From assembly GCF_018282095.1 (NCBI RefSeq), contig NZ_CP074126.1:4238341-4302340 (forward strand): a DNA stretch of 64,000 nucleotides. Direction: 5' to 3'. Made by a program: the position numbers and the translations under genes. The notes under the pieces were generated by a model, which saw only the letters and a program-made list of their open reading frames with translations, ran no database searches and was not told the DNA's origin. How positions within the stretch are numbered: position 1 is the stretch's first letter; each line of letters starts with the position of its first letter. Shown in pieces: positions 8,297 through 16,366 of the stretch. Source of the stretch: Pseudovibrio brasiliensis. GTDB taxonomy: Bacteria > Pseudomonadota > Alphaproteobacteria > Rhizobiales > Stappiaceae.

Positions 8297-8322
8297 AAAA
8301 AGGGCACCCGAAAAGGTGCCCT
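8297..8322 (-). terminator. asd terminator
   Basis: AGGGCACC and GGTGCCCT pair around CGAAAA. A preceding AAAAA on the plus strand gives a U-tract on the minus strand. It lies 28 bases past the asd stop. Confidence 0.85.
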
Positions 8323-8349
8323 TCGTAATCTCATATCATGCTTTTCAGC

Positions 8350-9387
8350 TTAAGCAGCAGCTTCTGCTTTTGGTTTGATCAGGCCGCGGTTCACCAGAAC
8401 CTCAGCAATCTGCACGGTGTTCAGTGCAGCGCCTTTACGCAGGTTATCGGAAACAACCCACATGTTCAGGCCGTTCTCAACGGTCGCGTCTTCGCGGATA
8501 CGGGAAACGTAAGTCGCATCTTCACCAGCACACTCGTAAGGAGTGACGTAGCCACCGTCTTCACGCTTATCGACAACCAGAATGCCCGGCGCTTCACGCA
8601 GCAGATCCTGTGCTTCTTCAGGAGAAAGCGGGTTTTCCAGTTCCATGTTAACGGACTCGGAGTGACCAACAAACACTGGCACACGAACAGCGGTACAGGT
8701 TACCTTGATGGTCGGGTCGAGCATCTTCTTGGTCTCTGCCAGAACCTTCCATTCTTCCTTGGTGTAACCGTCTTCCATGAACTCATCGATGTGTGGGATC
8801 ACGTTAAACGCAATGCGCTTGGTGAACTTTTGCGGCTCAATCGGGTCATTCACGAACACAGCGCGGGTTTGGTTGAACAGCTCGTCCATCGCTTCTTTAC
8901 CGCCACCAGAAACGGACTGGTAGGTGGAAACAACAAGACGCTTGATGCCAGCCTTTTCGTGGATCGGCTTCAGCGCGACAACCAGCTGCGCAGTGGAGCA
9001 GTTCGGGTTTGCGATGATGTTCTTCTTTTTGAAGTCAACGATATCGTCAGCATTCACTTCAGGCACGATCAGCGGCACATCCGCATCATAACGCCATGCA
9101 GAAGAGTTATCGATGACAACACAGCCCTTCGCAGCAATCTTCGGCGCCCACTCTTTCGCGATAGAACCACCAGCAGACATCAGGCAGATATCGACGGAAG
9201 AGAAGTCGAAGTTCTCCATCGCCTGAACTTTCAGGGTCTTATCGCCGAAGGAAATCTCTTTGCCCTGAGAGCGACGTGACGCCAGCGCGATCACTTCATC
9301 AGCAGGGAAACCACGTTCTGCCAGAATGTCCAGCATTTCTGCGCCCACATTGCCGGTAGCACCTGCAATCGCAACCTTATAACCCAT
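8350..9387 (-). CDS. asd: aspartate-semialdehyde dehydrogenase
   Basis: 345 residues from the ATG at 9387, preceded by AGAGGA about 9 bases upstream. A longer frame to 9438 exists but lacks family similarity. The N-terminal Rossmann loop is GATGNVGAEML, ASRRSQGK binds NADP, the catalytic cysteine is in NPNCSTAQ (about residue 131), and the catalytic histidine is in VPVFVGHSESV. It reduces aspartyl phosphate to aspartate semialdehyde, the branch point for lysine/diaminopimelate, methionine and threonine. Probably essential. A small basic ORF and a GC-rich hairpin precede it on the same strand. Confidence 0.97.
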   Translation of the reverse strand: MGYKVAIAGATGNVGAEMLDILAERGFPADEVIALASRRSQGKEISFGDKTLKVQAMENFDFSSVDICLMSAGGSIAKEWAPKIAAKGCVVIDNSSAWRYDADVPLIVPEVNADDIVDFKKKNIIANPNCSTAQLVVALKPIHEKAGIKRLVVSTYQSVSGGGKEAMDELFNQTRAVFVNDPIEPQKFTKRIAFNVIPHIDEFMEDGYTKEEWKVLAETKKMLDPTIKVTCTAVRVPVFVGHSESVNMELENPLSPEEAQDLLREAPGILVVDKREDGGYVTPYECAGEDATYVSRIREDATVENGLNMWVVSDNLRKGAALNTVQIAEVLVNRGLIKPKAEAAA

Positions 9388-9456
9388 TGGTTCTGTCCTC
9401 TTTCGTCTCCCCCGCTGAGCCGCCGAGGAGCGTTCCACCCCCGGTCTGGCCCTCTA

Positions 9457-9481
9457 GCGCCCTCCGTCCCGGGGAGAGCGC
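9457..9481 (-). promoter_or_regulatory. GC-rich leader hairpin upstream of asd
   Basis: GCGCCCTCC and GGAGAGCGC form a 9-bp stem (one G-U pair in the minus-strand RNA) with a 7-base loop, between the small ORF and asd. No U-tract follows it on the minus strand, so it looks like a leader or processing structure rather than a terminator. Confidence 0.4.
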
Positions 9482-9498
9482 GGGAAAGAGAGGCACCG

Positions 9499-9624
9499 TC
9501 AGGCGGTGGTCTTTGTCGTTTTAGTGGTGGTTTTTGTGGTAGCAGTTTTGAGCGCAACAGAAGCCATGCGCGCGGTCATCGCACGTTTCATGGTCGTCTT
9601 CATGTTGGTCATCGCAAACATCAT
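9499..9624 (-). CDS. small lysine/threonine-rich basic ORF upstream of asd
   Basis: A 41-codon frame with no similarity I recognise. It starts MMFAMTNMKTTMKRAM and ends in a low-complexity tail of alternating K and T (KTATTKTTTKTTKTTA). The composition is strongly basic with no acidic residue, as in tails of histone H1-like or other nucleic-acid-binding proteins. It lies 111 bases upstream of asd in the same direction. The ribosome-binding site is poor (AGGGGCAGAG, too far from the ATG). It may be a real small gene or a chance frame in a repetitive stretch. Confidence 0.35.
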   Translation of the reverse strand: MMFAMTNMKTTMKRAMTARMASVALKTATTKTTTKTTKTTA

Positions 9625-10001
9625 GCTGCTAAACTCTGCCCCTAAAATTGGTCGCGCAGAAATTGCCTATATCAACCTCATTTGTCAACAGGCATATCTT
9701 GGGCAATTTGGAGAGGCCAAACTTCTGTCACTTCGCCACACCAGGAAACCACGGATTTCGGTCAGTTTTCACCGAAACACTTAATAATCACCGAAATAAG
9801 GCTGACATAATCTCAAAAGTGAGCACCCTGCATCGCAGGCTCACTCCTGAGCTGTCTCAAAGGTCGCAGCAACTATGACTTGCACAGGTCATATCGAGCA
9901 ACTAATAATATTTTAAACGCAATTTAATCTTCAAGATAGCTTGCTCCTGAACTGCGAATTCATGAGCAACCTAAACTTTAACGAGCGGCGCAGAGTTAAC
10001 A
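9625..10001. other. 377-base intergenic region with one hairpin
   Basis: Divergent promoter region between the small ORF/asd and the lipoprotein. At 9818-9845 AGTGAGC and GCTCACT pair around an inner CTGC/GCAG stem, without a T-tract. No other feature was recognised. Confidence 0.4.
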
Positions 10002-10706
10002 ATGAAATACACCAAGATCTTATCAGCCCTATTTATTGGACTGACCGTAACCGCGTGTAACTATGAAACACAGGTCTCCCTGTATGCGAGTGATCTGACT
10101 GAAGACACCGCAGACAAGCCAATCTACGCCCCAATCCAGCTCGTTGGCACAGGTACGTTCTCTCAGGAAGATTGTGACAAAATCCGCGGCAAGGTTGAGC
10201 CGTCTCTAAACCGTTACTTCCAGAACGTTGAATTCAAAGGCTGCGCGCGTGATTCCGGCAGTATTGATCGCAAAATCTCCTTCAGCGCAAGCGTGCCAGT
10301 TCATATCGGTTCCTGGCAGAGCAACGTCACAGAAACCAAAATCCAGCAGCCATACGGTGTTCTGATTGGCTATGATCAGGAAACACCAAAGGAAAAGCTG
10401 GTGCTGATTGCTAAGGGTGACACCTACGACGTTTTCACCAAAGAGCTTGATAACGAGTTGACCGGCTCCAAACTCTACAGCGACGGCGCCGAGATCACGA
10501 TCGATCTCCAGAATGACACCCGTGAGCAGATTTCATTCATCGGATCCGGCGTCTTCGTAAACGGCACCGCGTATGGCAATGTACGTCAGATGAAATTCTC
10601 TCTGCAGCGTCGCGACAACCTGCTCATCCAGCTCTCAGATGTCTCTTCACAGCATATCAAATCTGATGGCATGGAGCTCGTGGGCACCATCAACTTCGGG
10701 CAGTAA
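10002..10706 (+). CDS. putative lipoprotein of unknown function
   Basis: 234 residues. The N-terminus MKYTKILSALFIGLTVTAC is a lipoprotein signal peptide with lipobox VTAC, so the mature protein would begin at Cys19 and be anchored in the outer or inner membrane facing the periplasm. The rest is hydrophilic with a mixed beta-like pattern (pairs of short hydrophobic stretches), and a second cysteine pair (ACNYE, EDCDK, KGCARD) could form a disulfide. No domain was recognised. It stands alone; a perfect hairpin follows the stop. Confidence 0.75.
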   Translation: MKYTKILSALFIGLTVTACNYETQVSLYASDLTEDTADKPIYAPIQLVGTGTFSQEDCDKIRGKVEPSLNRYFQNVEFKGCARDSGSIDRKISFSASVPVHIGSWQSNVTETKIQQPYGVLIGYDQETPKEKLVLIAKGDTYDVFTKELDNELTGSKLYSDGAEITIDLQNDTREQISFIGSGVFVNGTAYGNVRQMKFSLQRRDNLLIQLSDVSSQHIKSDGMELVGTINFGQ

Positions 10707-10726
10707 TCTAAGCTCAATACAGAGTG

Positions 10727-10746
10727 GAGGCATCTCCGGATGCCTC
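10727..10746. terminator. hairpin between convergent lipoprotein and comB-like genes
   Basis: A perfect 8-bp stem, GAGGCATC/GATGCCTC, closes a TCCG tetraloop between the convergent stops and reaches into the comB-like stop codon. U-tracts are poor, so termination may be weak or Rho-assisted. Confidence 0.5.
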
Positions 10747-11456
10747 TAGCTCACATCCTCAAACGCAGTCACAAGCCGCCCTGCACGCTGAACCTGCCGC
10801 AACTCTGGCACACAGCTCTCCGCATTCAGTTGCGCTGCCCACTCAACATCTGCTGCATAGCCATAATGCGTTAGCTCCTGACCGCTGACACAGCCTTCAA
10901 GCACACTCTGCAAAACATCTGCGCAGGAGAGGTAACCAGCTTGTGCCAGCGAGGCTTCTGGCGACAAAGAACACCCAAGAAAATGCGCGATGGCACCACA
11001 GGCAATCTGGTCTTCGAATGCTGGTCGCAGGCTCCCATCTGGCCATTTCTCTCCCGCAGCAAGCAGCAGTACCTTCCCGGAGATCTCGGCAAGATAAGCA
11101 GCGACCGCTGACGCATTTCGCAGAGCGCCAGCAAACACCCGCCCTTCTCTTGGCAAAGTAGACAGCGTCGCCCCGTTAGGGCTTGGCAGCACCAGCACCT
11201 CATCGGCAGAAAGCCCCATAAGTGTTGGAGGTGACAACGAAAACCCACCTTCCCGCCGCTTGCGGGCACAAACACCACCGACTTCAGTAGCGAGCTTCTT
11301 CCCCTCTTCCCGATCAGCAACCGGCACCACCAACGCGCCTCTGCCACAAGCGACAGCAGTCGCCGTTGAAAAGCTCAGACAGTCAACGATAACGGTTGCA
11401 GCAAAGCCATCGCTGCTCGCGTTGCGCCCCCATTCCAAATGCACAAAGTCAGCCAT
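10746..11456 (-). CDS. 2-phosphosulfolactate phosphatase-like protein (ComB family)
   Basis: 236 residues from the ATG at 11456, preceded by TGAGGTTG; a longer in-frame extension to 11534 is unlikely. The family pattern is clear: VIVDCLSFSTATAVACGRGA near the N-terminus, LPSPNGATLS in the middle (usually a SPNG box), AGALRNASAVAAYL and an aspartate-rich FEDQIACGAI helix. ComB hydrolyses 2-phosphosulfolactate to sulfolactate in coenzyme M synthesis by archaea. Bacterial homologues are common where coenzyme M is not made, and their role is unsettled. No other coenzyme M or sulfolactate genes are in the window. Confidence 0.82.
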   Translation of the reverse strand: MADFVHLEWGRNASSDGFAATVIVDCLSFSTATAVACGRGALVVPVADREEGKKLATEVGGVCARKRREGGFSLSPPTLMGLSADEVLVLPSPNGATLSTLPREGRVFAGALRNASAVAAYLAEISGKVLLLAAGEKWPDGSLRPAFEDQIACGAIAHFLGCSLSPEASLAQAGYLSCADVLQSVLEGCVSGQELTHYGYAADVEWAAQLNAESCVPELRQVQRAGRLVTAFEDVS

Positions 11457-11571
11457 AAACAACCTCAAAATGATAAAACCGTGGGCACCTGAAAAAGAGT
11501 ACCAATCAATTCTTGCATGGCACCGCTTCTGCACTCAGTCTGAGAGAAGCAGTCAAAATCACAACGGAATA

Positions 11572-12072
11572 ATGATGGATCTACTTTCTCAATTGCAAGC
11601 ACTTGCTGTCGATCTCGAGCGCTCTCAGCTGCCAGAGGTCTTCAAGTATGCATGGTGGGTCTATCCGGCAATCAATACAGGCCACATCGTTGGTCTGGCC
11701 ATGTTGTTCGGCTCTCTTGTGCCGCTGGACCTGCGCATGATGGGCATGTGGCGTTCGATCCCGCTATATGATCTGGCACGCCCCCTCACCCGCATTGCAC
11801 TTCTGGGAGGACTGATCGCCATCACAACCGGCATATTCCTGCTTTCAGTCAAAGCTCAGGTCTACGTCAATGCCCCAATCTTCTGGGCTAAGTCTGGCTT
11901 CTTCGTGCTTGCCTTGCTGAACGCGCTACTCCTGCGCTTCAACAAGCCCTGGCGCTATCTGGCACAAGTGGATTCCCGCGGAACCATCCCGCGTTTCAAG
12001 TCCGCTGGCTTTATCTCCCTGTTCAGCTGGCTCGGCGTCCTCATCTGCGGTCGCATGTTTGGATATCTCTAA
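11572..12072 (+). CDS. small integral membrane protein, unknown function
   Basis: 166 residues from the ATG at 11572; a longer frame upstream overlaps comB and is not credible. Four hydrophobic segments are visible: WVYPAINTGHIVGLAMLFG (about 29-47), IALLGGLIAITTGIFLLSV, SGFFVLALLNALLL and FISLFSWLGVLICGRMFGYL. Between them are short polar loops with LDLRMMGMWR and LRFNKPWRYL. The histidine in the first segment and the conserved-looking arginines recall small cytochrome-b561-like or DUF membrane families, but no heme ligand pair is convincing. It diverges from comB and precedes a GNAT gene by 69 bases. Confidence 0.7.
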   Translation: MMDLLSQLQALAVDLERSQLPEVFKYAWWVYPAINTGHIVGLAMLFGSLVPLDLRMMGMWRSIPLYDLARPLTRIALLGGLIAITTGIFLLSVKAQVYVNAPIFWAKSGFFVLALLNALLLRFNKPWRYLAQVDSRGTIPRFKSAGFISLFSWLGVLICGRMFGYL

Positions 12073-12141
12073 CCAAACAAGTTAGACAACGCCCCAGTCT
12101 TTGCTGCATAAAGGCCGAACTAAAAATATCGGACAACACCC

Positions 12142-12651
12142 ATGATCATCCGCGCTGAGCTACCATCTGACATCGAGATTATCCGCGATCTTGTTTACGC
12201 GGCTTTTGAAAACCATCCGCATCATGAACCCGGCGCAAAACCAACTGAGCACCTGATCGTCGATCAACTGCGCGAGAACGGGGAGCTGAGCTTGTCACTC
12301 ATCGCAGGACAGGCAGGCGGTATGGTAGGCCACATTGCCTTCTCTCCTGTAACAATCGATGGTGAAGACAAAGGTTGGTATGGCCTTGGCCCAGTGGCCA
12401 TTGTGCCGAAACATCAAGGCAAAGGCTTTGGTGCCGCTCTCATTATGGAAGGCATGCAGCAAATCAGGCAGCGTGGCGCAAAAGGCGTGGTTTTACTTGG
12501 AGAGCCAAAATACTACAGCCGCTTTGGCTTCCAACAGGCAGAAAGCCTCACCTTCCCCGGCGTGCCAGCAGAATACTTCATGCAGCACACCTTTGAAGGA
12601 GAGACCCCAACAGGCACTGTTGCTTATTCCAAAGCCTTCTCTGCAAGCTAA
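12142..12651 (+). CDS. GNAT family N-acetyltransferase (YhbS-like)
   Basis: 169 residues. The N-terminus IRAELPSDIEIIRDLVYAAF is the usual GNAT opening. The acetyl-CoA loop is VPKHQGKGFGAALIMEGMQ (Q-G-K-G-F-G), and VLLGEPKYYSRFGFQ is a signature of the YhbS group of predicted acetyltransferases. Cytosolic; substrate unknown. It may be cotranscribed with the membrane protein upstream. Confidence 0.85.
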   Translation: MIIRAELPSDIEIIRDLVYAAFENHPHHEPGAKPTEHLIVDQLRENGELSLSLIAGQAGGMVGHIAFSPVTIDGEDKGWYGLGPVAIVPKHQGKGFGAALIMEGMQQIRQRGAKGVVLLGEPKYYSRFGFQQAESLTFPGVPAEYFMQHTFEGETPTGTVAYSKAFSAS

Positions 12652-12669
12652 GATGAAGAACTAAAACGT

Positions 12670-13164
12670 TTATTCATCACATTTGTCGGGCAAAGCCTGG
12701 TTTAATGGCTTATTCGTTGGCTTCAACTCACCCTTGTTAATCGCGATGGGAGAGTAAGGCGGATCGGTAATAGTGCCCGGCACCACCATATGTAACACAT
12801 AGCAACCAGCATAAACCTGAGAAGTACCATCAGAAAGGTGCGTTTCTATCGCCACCGGAAGCGCCCAGTATATCTGGCTCATGCCCGGGTCTGGCAGAGT
12901 GGATCCATAACGAAGCTGAACAGACTCAGTGGTTCGAAAGCCGTCTTTCCACTCATCGAAATTCTTGGGTGGAGTATTGAAGTAGCTATACGCCTGCACA
13001 TAATCTTTGCGATTGATGGCATTGTAGTAGCTTTCAATAACCGCTTGGGGAGTGCTGCGGTTGTCCATGTAAGGAATGCCGTCAAACACCAATGAGTTGG
13101 CATTCGACGCCCCCAAAACCAACAGTATTGCACAGGCTCCGGCAAAGCTCTTCCGCGTGAACAT
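12670..13164 (-). CDS. secreted hypothetical protein
   Basis: 164 residues from the ATG at 13164. A signal peptide, MFTRKSFAGACAILLVLG then ASNANS, suggests export with cleavage after the small residues near position 22-24. The mature part opens with RSTPQAVIESYYNAINRKDYVQAYSYF, a pattern seen in NTF2-like and lumazine-binding-like periplasmic proteins where a helix is followed by a short repeat. Two late cysteines (YAGCYV, PDKCDE) may pair. Function unknown. It converges with the GNAT gene. Confidence 0.65.
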   Translation of the reverse strand: MFTRKSFAGACAILLVLGASNANSLVFDGIPYMDNRSTPQAVIESYYNAINRKDYVQAYSYFNTPPKNFDEWKDGFRTTESVQLRYGSTLPDPGMSQIYWALPVAIETHLSDGTSQVYAGCYVLHMVVPGTITDPPYSPIAINKGELKPTNKPLNQALPDKCDE

Positions 13165-13237
13165 GGTTGCATCCAGTCTTGTTCTTTTTTGATGCAACCA
13201 AGTCCAGCAAAGAGAAGCTAAGGCAGGCTTAAACCGC

Positions 13238-13654
13238 CTAGTGAGCTCTCACATAAACCGCTTCGTTAGTAAACGAACCTGCATCCAGCAGGTGTACAGT
13301 TTGATAAACAGTCAGCTGCGAGCCATCTTCGTTCAGCTCACGCTTGGCAACCATAATGGTCAAACCACCACGCTTGGCTTCAGAAACCAGATCACCATCA
13401 GTGTTCAGAGACAGGGAAAGCGTATCAGCAAATGGGTTTTCTGGCATTGGGCGGTCTTCACCATCCGGAATACCAGAGAAGTTCGCTTCCACGGTCTCTC
13501 CTTCACCCTCAACGGTTTTCATGAAGAAGCCAATCTCGCCATCCTTCTCGGCGATCGTCAGGCTACCGCCCCACGGCACTGCACCCTGCTCATAGTTTGA
13601 GACATCCGGATCCAAAATCCAGGTACCGAGAAAGGGTCTTATACGTTCATCCAT
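13238..13654 (-). CDS. hypothetical protein
   Basis: 138 residues from the ATG at 13654, chosen because GGAAGG lies 9 bases upstream; an upstream ATG at 13681 lacks such a site. The sequence begins MDERIRPFLGTWILDPDVSNYE and contains repeated beta-like strands (GSLTIAEKDGEIGFFMKTVEGEG), resembling lipocalin/THAP4-like small beta-barrels that start with a GTW motif. Acidic and cytosolic. No catalytic motif recognised. It lies 73 bases upstream of the secreted protein on the same strand. Confidence 0.6.
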   Translation of the reverse strand: MDERIRPFLGTWILDPDVSNYEQGAVPWGGSLTIAEKDGEIGFFMKTVEGEGETVEANFSGIPDGEDRPMPENPFADTLSLSLNTDGDLVSEAKRGGLTIMVAKRELNEDGSQLTVYQTVHLLDAGSFTNEAVYVRAH

Positions 13655-13869
13655 GCTCTGCCTTCCAGCAATGCTTCTCATAAAATTCTTAGCCCACGCT
13701 TATGCCGCAGTGCTGTTTTCAGCGCAACCACGTGGCACAGCTAACTCCCGTGATTAACATCGGGTGGCCAAACTTCCAAAAAACCAATCTTAAAACGGCA
13801 GGCCCATCTAACGGAACCTTTGCGCTCTTCGCCCACAATCGCAGGCAAAAGAACTGCTCCGGAGGCCCC

Positions 13870-14994
13870 ATGCTCAAGCGCATTGCCAGCAAACCGTTCG
13901 CCTTGTTCAAGATCACATTGGCCCTGTTTGCCTTTGTCCTTCAACCTGTTGCAGCAAATGCCTGCACAAGCTTTGTCCTTTCCACTGTCGACAACATCCG
14001 CATGTATGGCCGCACCATGGAGTTCGGCAAACAGATCCCCACTAAAATTGGGCTCATCCCACGCGGTTACAAGTTCCAATCCAAAATCAACGATGAGATA
14101 GGGTTCAGCTGGACAGGAAAGATAGCGGTCATCGGCGCCAGTATCTTCGATAGTCCCGCGATGGTTGATGGCATGAACGAGTATGGGCTCTCAGGTGGTG
14201 CCCTCTATTTCCCCGGCTTTGCTGGTTACAAAAACCCGTCACGCAGCGAAGAAGAGAGAGCAAAGGAAATCAACCAGATAGATTTCCTAGTCTGGATTCT
14301 TTCAACGTTCAAAACAGTCGAAGAAATCAAGATCAATCTGGATAAGGTTTCTCTGGTCGGCACCTATTACTCAAACATGGATGAAATCCCGCCTCTGCAT
14401 TACACGCTGCATGATGCGGCTGGCTTCTCTATCGTCATTGAGCCCGTTGATGGCGAAATCAAAGTCTACGACAATCCCTACACCGTACTCACCAACTCGC
14501 CAGGCTTCGAATGGCACACCCAGAACATCCGCAACTACCTGTTCCTCTCCCCCTTCAACATCGGCACCACCACCATTATGGGGCAAGAGCTGGATCCATT
14601 TGGTCAAGGATCAGGCCTGCTCGGCATTCCTGGTGACCCAACCCCTCCATCTCGCTTTATTCGGGCATTGGGGCTGATCTCCACCATTGACGCCTCGGAG
14701 CTGAACAAGAACCGGCTGGTAACAATGGAGCACGTGCTGAACAACTTCGATATTCCCAAAGGGTTCGTAAGGCCTGCCATCTCCCCCACAGAGCAGGAAC
14801 AGGAAGCCAACGATTACACCCAATGGTCCGCCATCGCGGACATCGAAAACAAGATCTACTACATCAAAACCTACGAGAATACGACGCTTCACGGCGTCAG
14901 CTTCGATGACTTCGATGTAACCAGCGGCCAGATGCAGTTTGTGAACCTGCCGAGCCCGAAACCAACACAGCCCCTGCTGCCACCTATGCAATAA
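13870..14994 (+). CDS. exported linear amide C-N hydrolase (choloylglycine hydrolase / penicillin V acylase family)
   Basis: 374 residues from the ATG at 13870, with CCGGAGG about 5 bases before it. The signal peptide ends VAANA and is followed directly by CTSFVLSTVDN. Cleavage would expose the N-terminal cysteine that serves as nucleophile in this Ntn-hydrolase family. Later RTMEFG, the MVDGMNEYGLSGGALYFPGF segment, VLTNSPGFEWHTQN and the WSAIADIENKIYYIKTY C-terminus match family positions, including the arginine and asparagine of the oxyanion pocket. Homologues hydrolyse bile-salt amides, penicillin V or acyl-homoserine lactones in the periplasm. In a marine bacterium, acyl-homoserine lactone or N-acyl amino-acid cleavage is plausible but unproven. 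Confidence 0.87.
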   Translation: MLKRIASKPFALFKITLALFAFVLQPVAANACTSFVLSTVDNIRMYGRTMEFGKQIPTKIGLIPRGYKFQSKINDEIGFSWTGKIAVIGASIFDSPAMVDGMNEYGLSGGALYFPGFAGYKNPSRSEEERAKEINQIDFLVWILSTFKTVEEIKINLDKVSLVGTYYSNMDEIPPLHYTLHDAAGFSIVIEPVDGEIKVYDNPYTVLTNSPGFEWHTQNIRNYLFLSPFNIGTTTIMGQELDPFGQGSGLLGIPGDPTPPSRFIRALGLISTIDASELNKNRLVTMEHVLNNFDIPKGFVRPAISPTEQEQEANDYTQWSAIADIENKIYYIKTYENTTLHGVSFDDFDVTSGQMQFVNLPSPKPTQPLLPPMQ

Positions 14995-14998
14995 AAAA

Positions 14999-15026
14999 CA
15001 GGGCTTCCGAACCAACGGAAGCCCTG
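14999..15026. terminator. bidirectional terminator between amidase gene and leuB
   Basis: A perfect 11-bp stem, CAGGGCTTCCG/CGGAAGCCCTG, closes an AACCAA loop and is preceded by AAAAAA on the plus strand. It sits between two convergent stops. Confidence 0.85.
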
Positions 15027-15056
15027 CTTAAAATCTCTAAGGTTTTGGCGATCAGC

Positions 15057-16178
15057 TTAAGCTGAAACACCTGCCAGAGCAGTCAGCTCAGCAACAATGG
15101 CATCACCCATCTGTGCGGTGGTGATGGTTGCTTCGCCTTCTTTCGCAATGTCTTTCGTGCGCAGGCCTTTATCCAGTGCGTTGGAGATCGCTTTTTCAAG
15201 CATGTCTGCCTCAGCAATTTTCTGGAAGGAGTAGCGCAGCGCCATTGCAAAGCTTGCGATCATTGCAATTGGGTTAGCCGCACCGGTGCCCGCGATGTCT
15301 GGCGCAGAACCGTGCACTGGCTCATAAAGTGCCTTACGCTTGCCGGTTGCTTCATCAGGCGCGCCAAGAGAAGCAGATGGCAGCATGCCCAGTGAGCCGG
15401 TCAGCATCGCTGCAACGTCAGAAAGCATGTCACCAAACAGGTTGTCAGTGACGATAACGTCGAACTGTTTTGGCCAGCGAACCAGCTGCATGCCACCAGC
15501 ATCTGCCAGCATGTGGTCCAGCTCAACATCAGCGTAATTCGCTTTGTGCGTTGCAGTTACAACTTCATTCCAAAGCACGCCAGACTTCATCACATTGCGC
15601 TTTTCCATGGAACAAACTTTGTTGTCACGGGTACGCGCAAGATCAAAGGCAACGCCAGCAATACGCTCGATTTCGTAGCTGTCATAAACCTGCGTATCGA
15701 TACCGCGCTTCTGGCCGTTATCCAGATCGATGATCTCTTTCGGCTCACCGAAGTAAACACCACCGGTCAGCTCACGAACGATCAGAATGTCCAGGCCTTC
15801 AATCACTTCCGGCTTCAGGGAAGACGCATCAGCCAGCGCTGGGTAGCAGATTGCAGGGCGCAGGTTTGCAAACAGGCCAAGGTCTTTACGCAGACGCAGC
15901 AGGCCAGCTTCCGGACGAACCTCATAAGGCACATCGTCCCACTTAGGGCCACCAACAGCACCGAAGATCACAGCATCAGCAGCCTGTGCTTTCGCCATAT
16001 CATCTTCAGAGATGGAAACGCCGTGCGCATCATACGCGCTGCCACCAACAAGGCCTTCGTCATACTCGTAAGTATCTTCGCCCTGCTCGTTGAGCCAGGC
16101 GATAACCTTTTTCACCTCTTCCATAATTTCCGGACCAATTCCATCACCAGGAAGAAGCAGGAGCTTGTTGGATGCCAT
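15057..16178 (-). CDS. leuB: 3-isopropylmalate dehydrogenase
   Basis: 373 residues, full length for bacterial Leu[14 protein letters not shown] at the N-terminus, [16 protein letters not shown] [12 protein letters not shown], substrate-binding [12 protein letters not shown], and the metal-binding [30 protein letters not shown] region are all present. The C-terminal [17 protein letters not shown] supplies the NAD adenine loop. It oxidatively decarboxylates 3-isopropylmalate in leucine synthesis in the cytoplasm. It is monocistronic here; leuCD are not adjacent in the window. Confidence 0.97.
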   Translation of the reverse strand: MASNKLLLLPGDGIGPEIMEEVKKVIAWLNEQGEDTYEYDEGLVGGSAYDAHGVSISEDDMAKAQAADAVIFGAVGGPKWDDVPYEVRPEAGLLRLRKDLGLFANLRPAICYPALADASSLKPEVIEGLDILIVRELTGGVYFGEPKEIIDLDNGQKRGIDTQVYDSYEIERIAGVAFDLARTRDNKVCSMEKRNVMKSGVLWNEVVTATHKANYADVELDHMLADAGGMQLVRWPKQFDVIVTDNLFGDMLSDVAAMLTGSLGMLPSASLGAPDEATGKRKALYEPVHGSAPDIAGTGAANPIAMIASFAMALRYSFQKIAEADMLEKAISNALDKGLRTKDIAKEGEATITTAQMGDAIVAELTALAGVSA

Positions 16179-16366
16179 GGGTCAATATCCCGTTTTCTGC
16201 AAATTGAAGTTGACCATTTGTGCCGCCTCACCCCTGCTATTGCAAGGTTCAATATTTCAACGAAAATGGATGGGTCCTCAACAATAGGGCCTTAGACAGG
16301 TTTCTTTAATCCCACCATGATACTCTTCAGCAACTGAGCGTAGACAGTTCTAAGGCACTGCAAAAT

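Noticed and set aside
8338-9279. A 313-codon frame on the plus strand opposite asd
   Set aside because: Antisense of a confident asd gene; composition is that of a shadow frame.
9506-9784. A 92-codon valine-rich frame on the plus strand opposite the small basic ORF
   Set aside because: Its valine-rich N-terminus is simply the complement of the Lys/Thr repeats; no start site. The minus-strand ORF was kept with low confidence instead.
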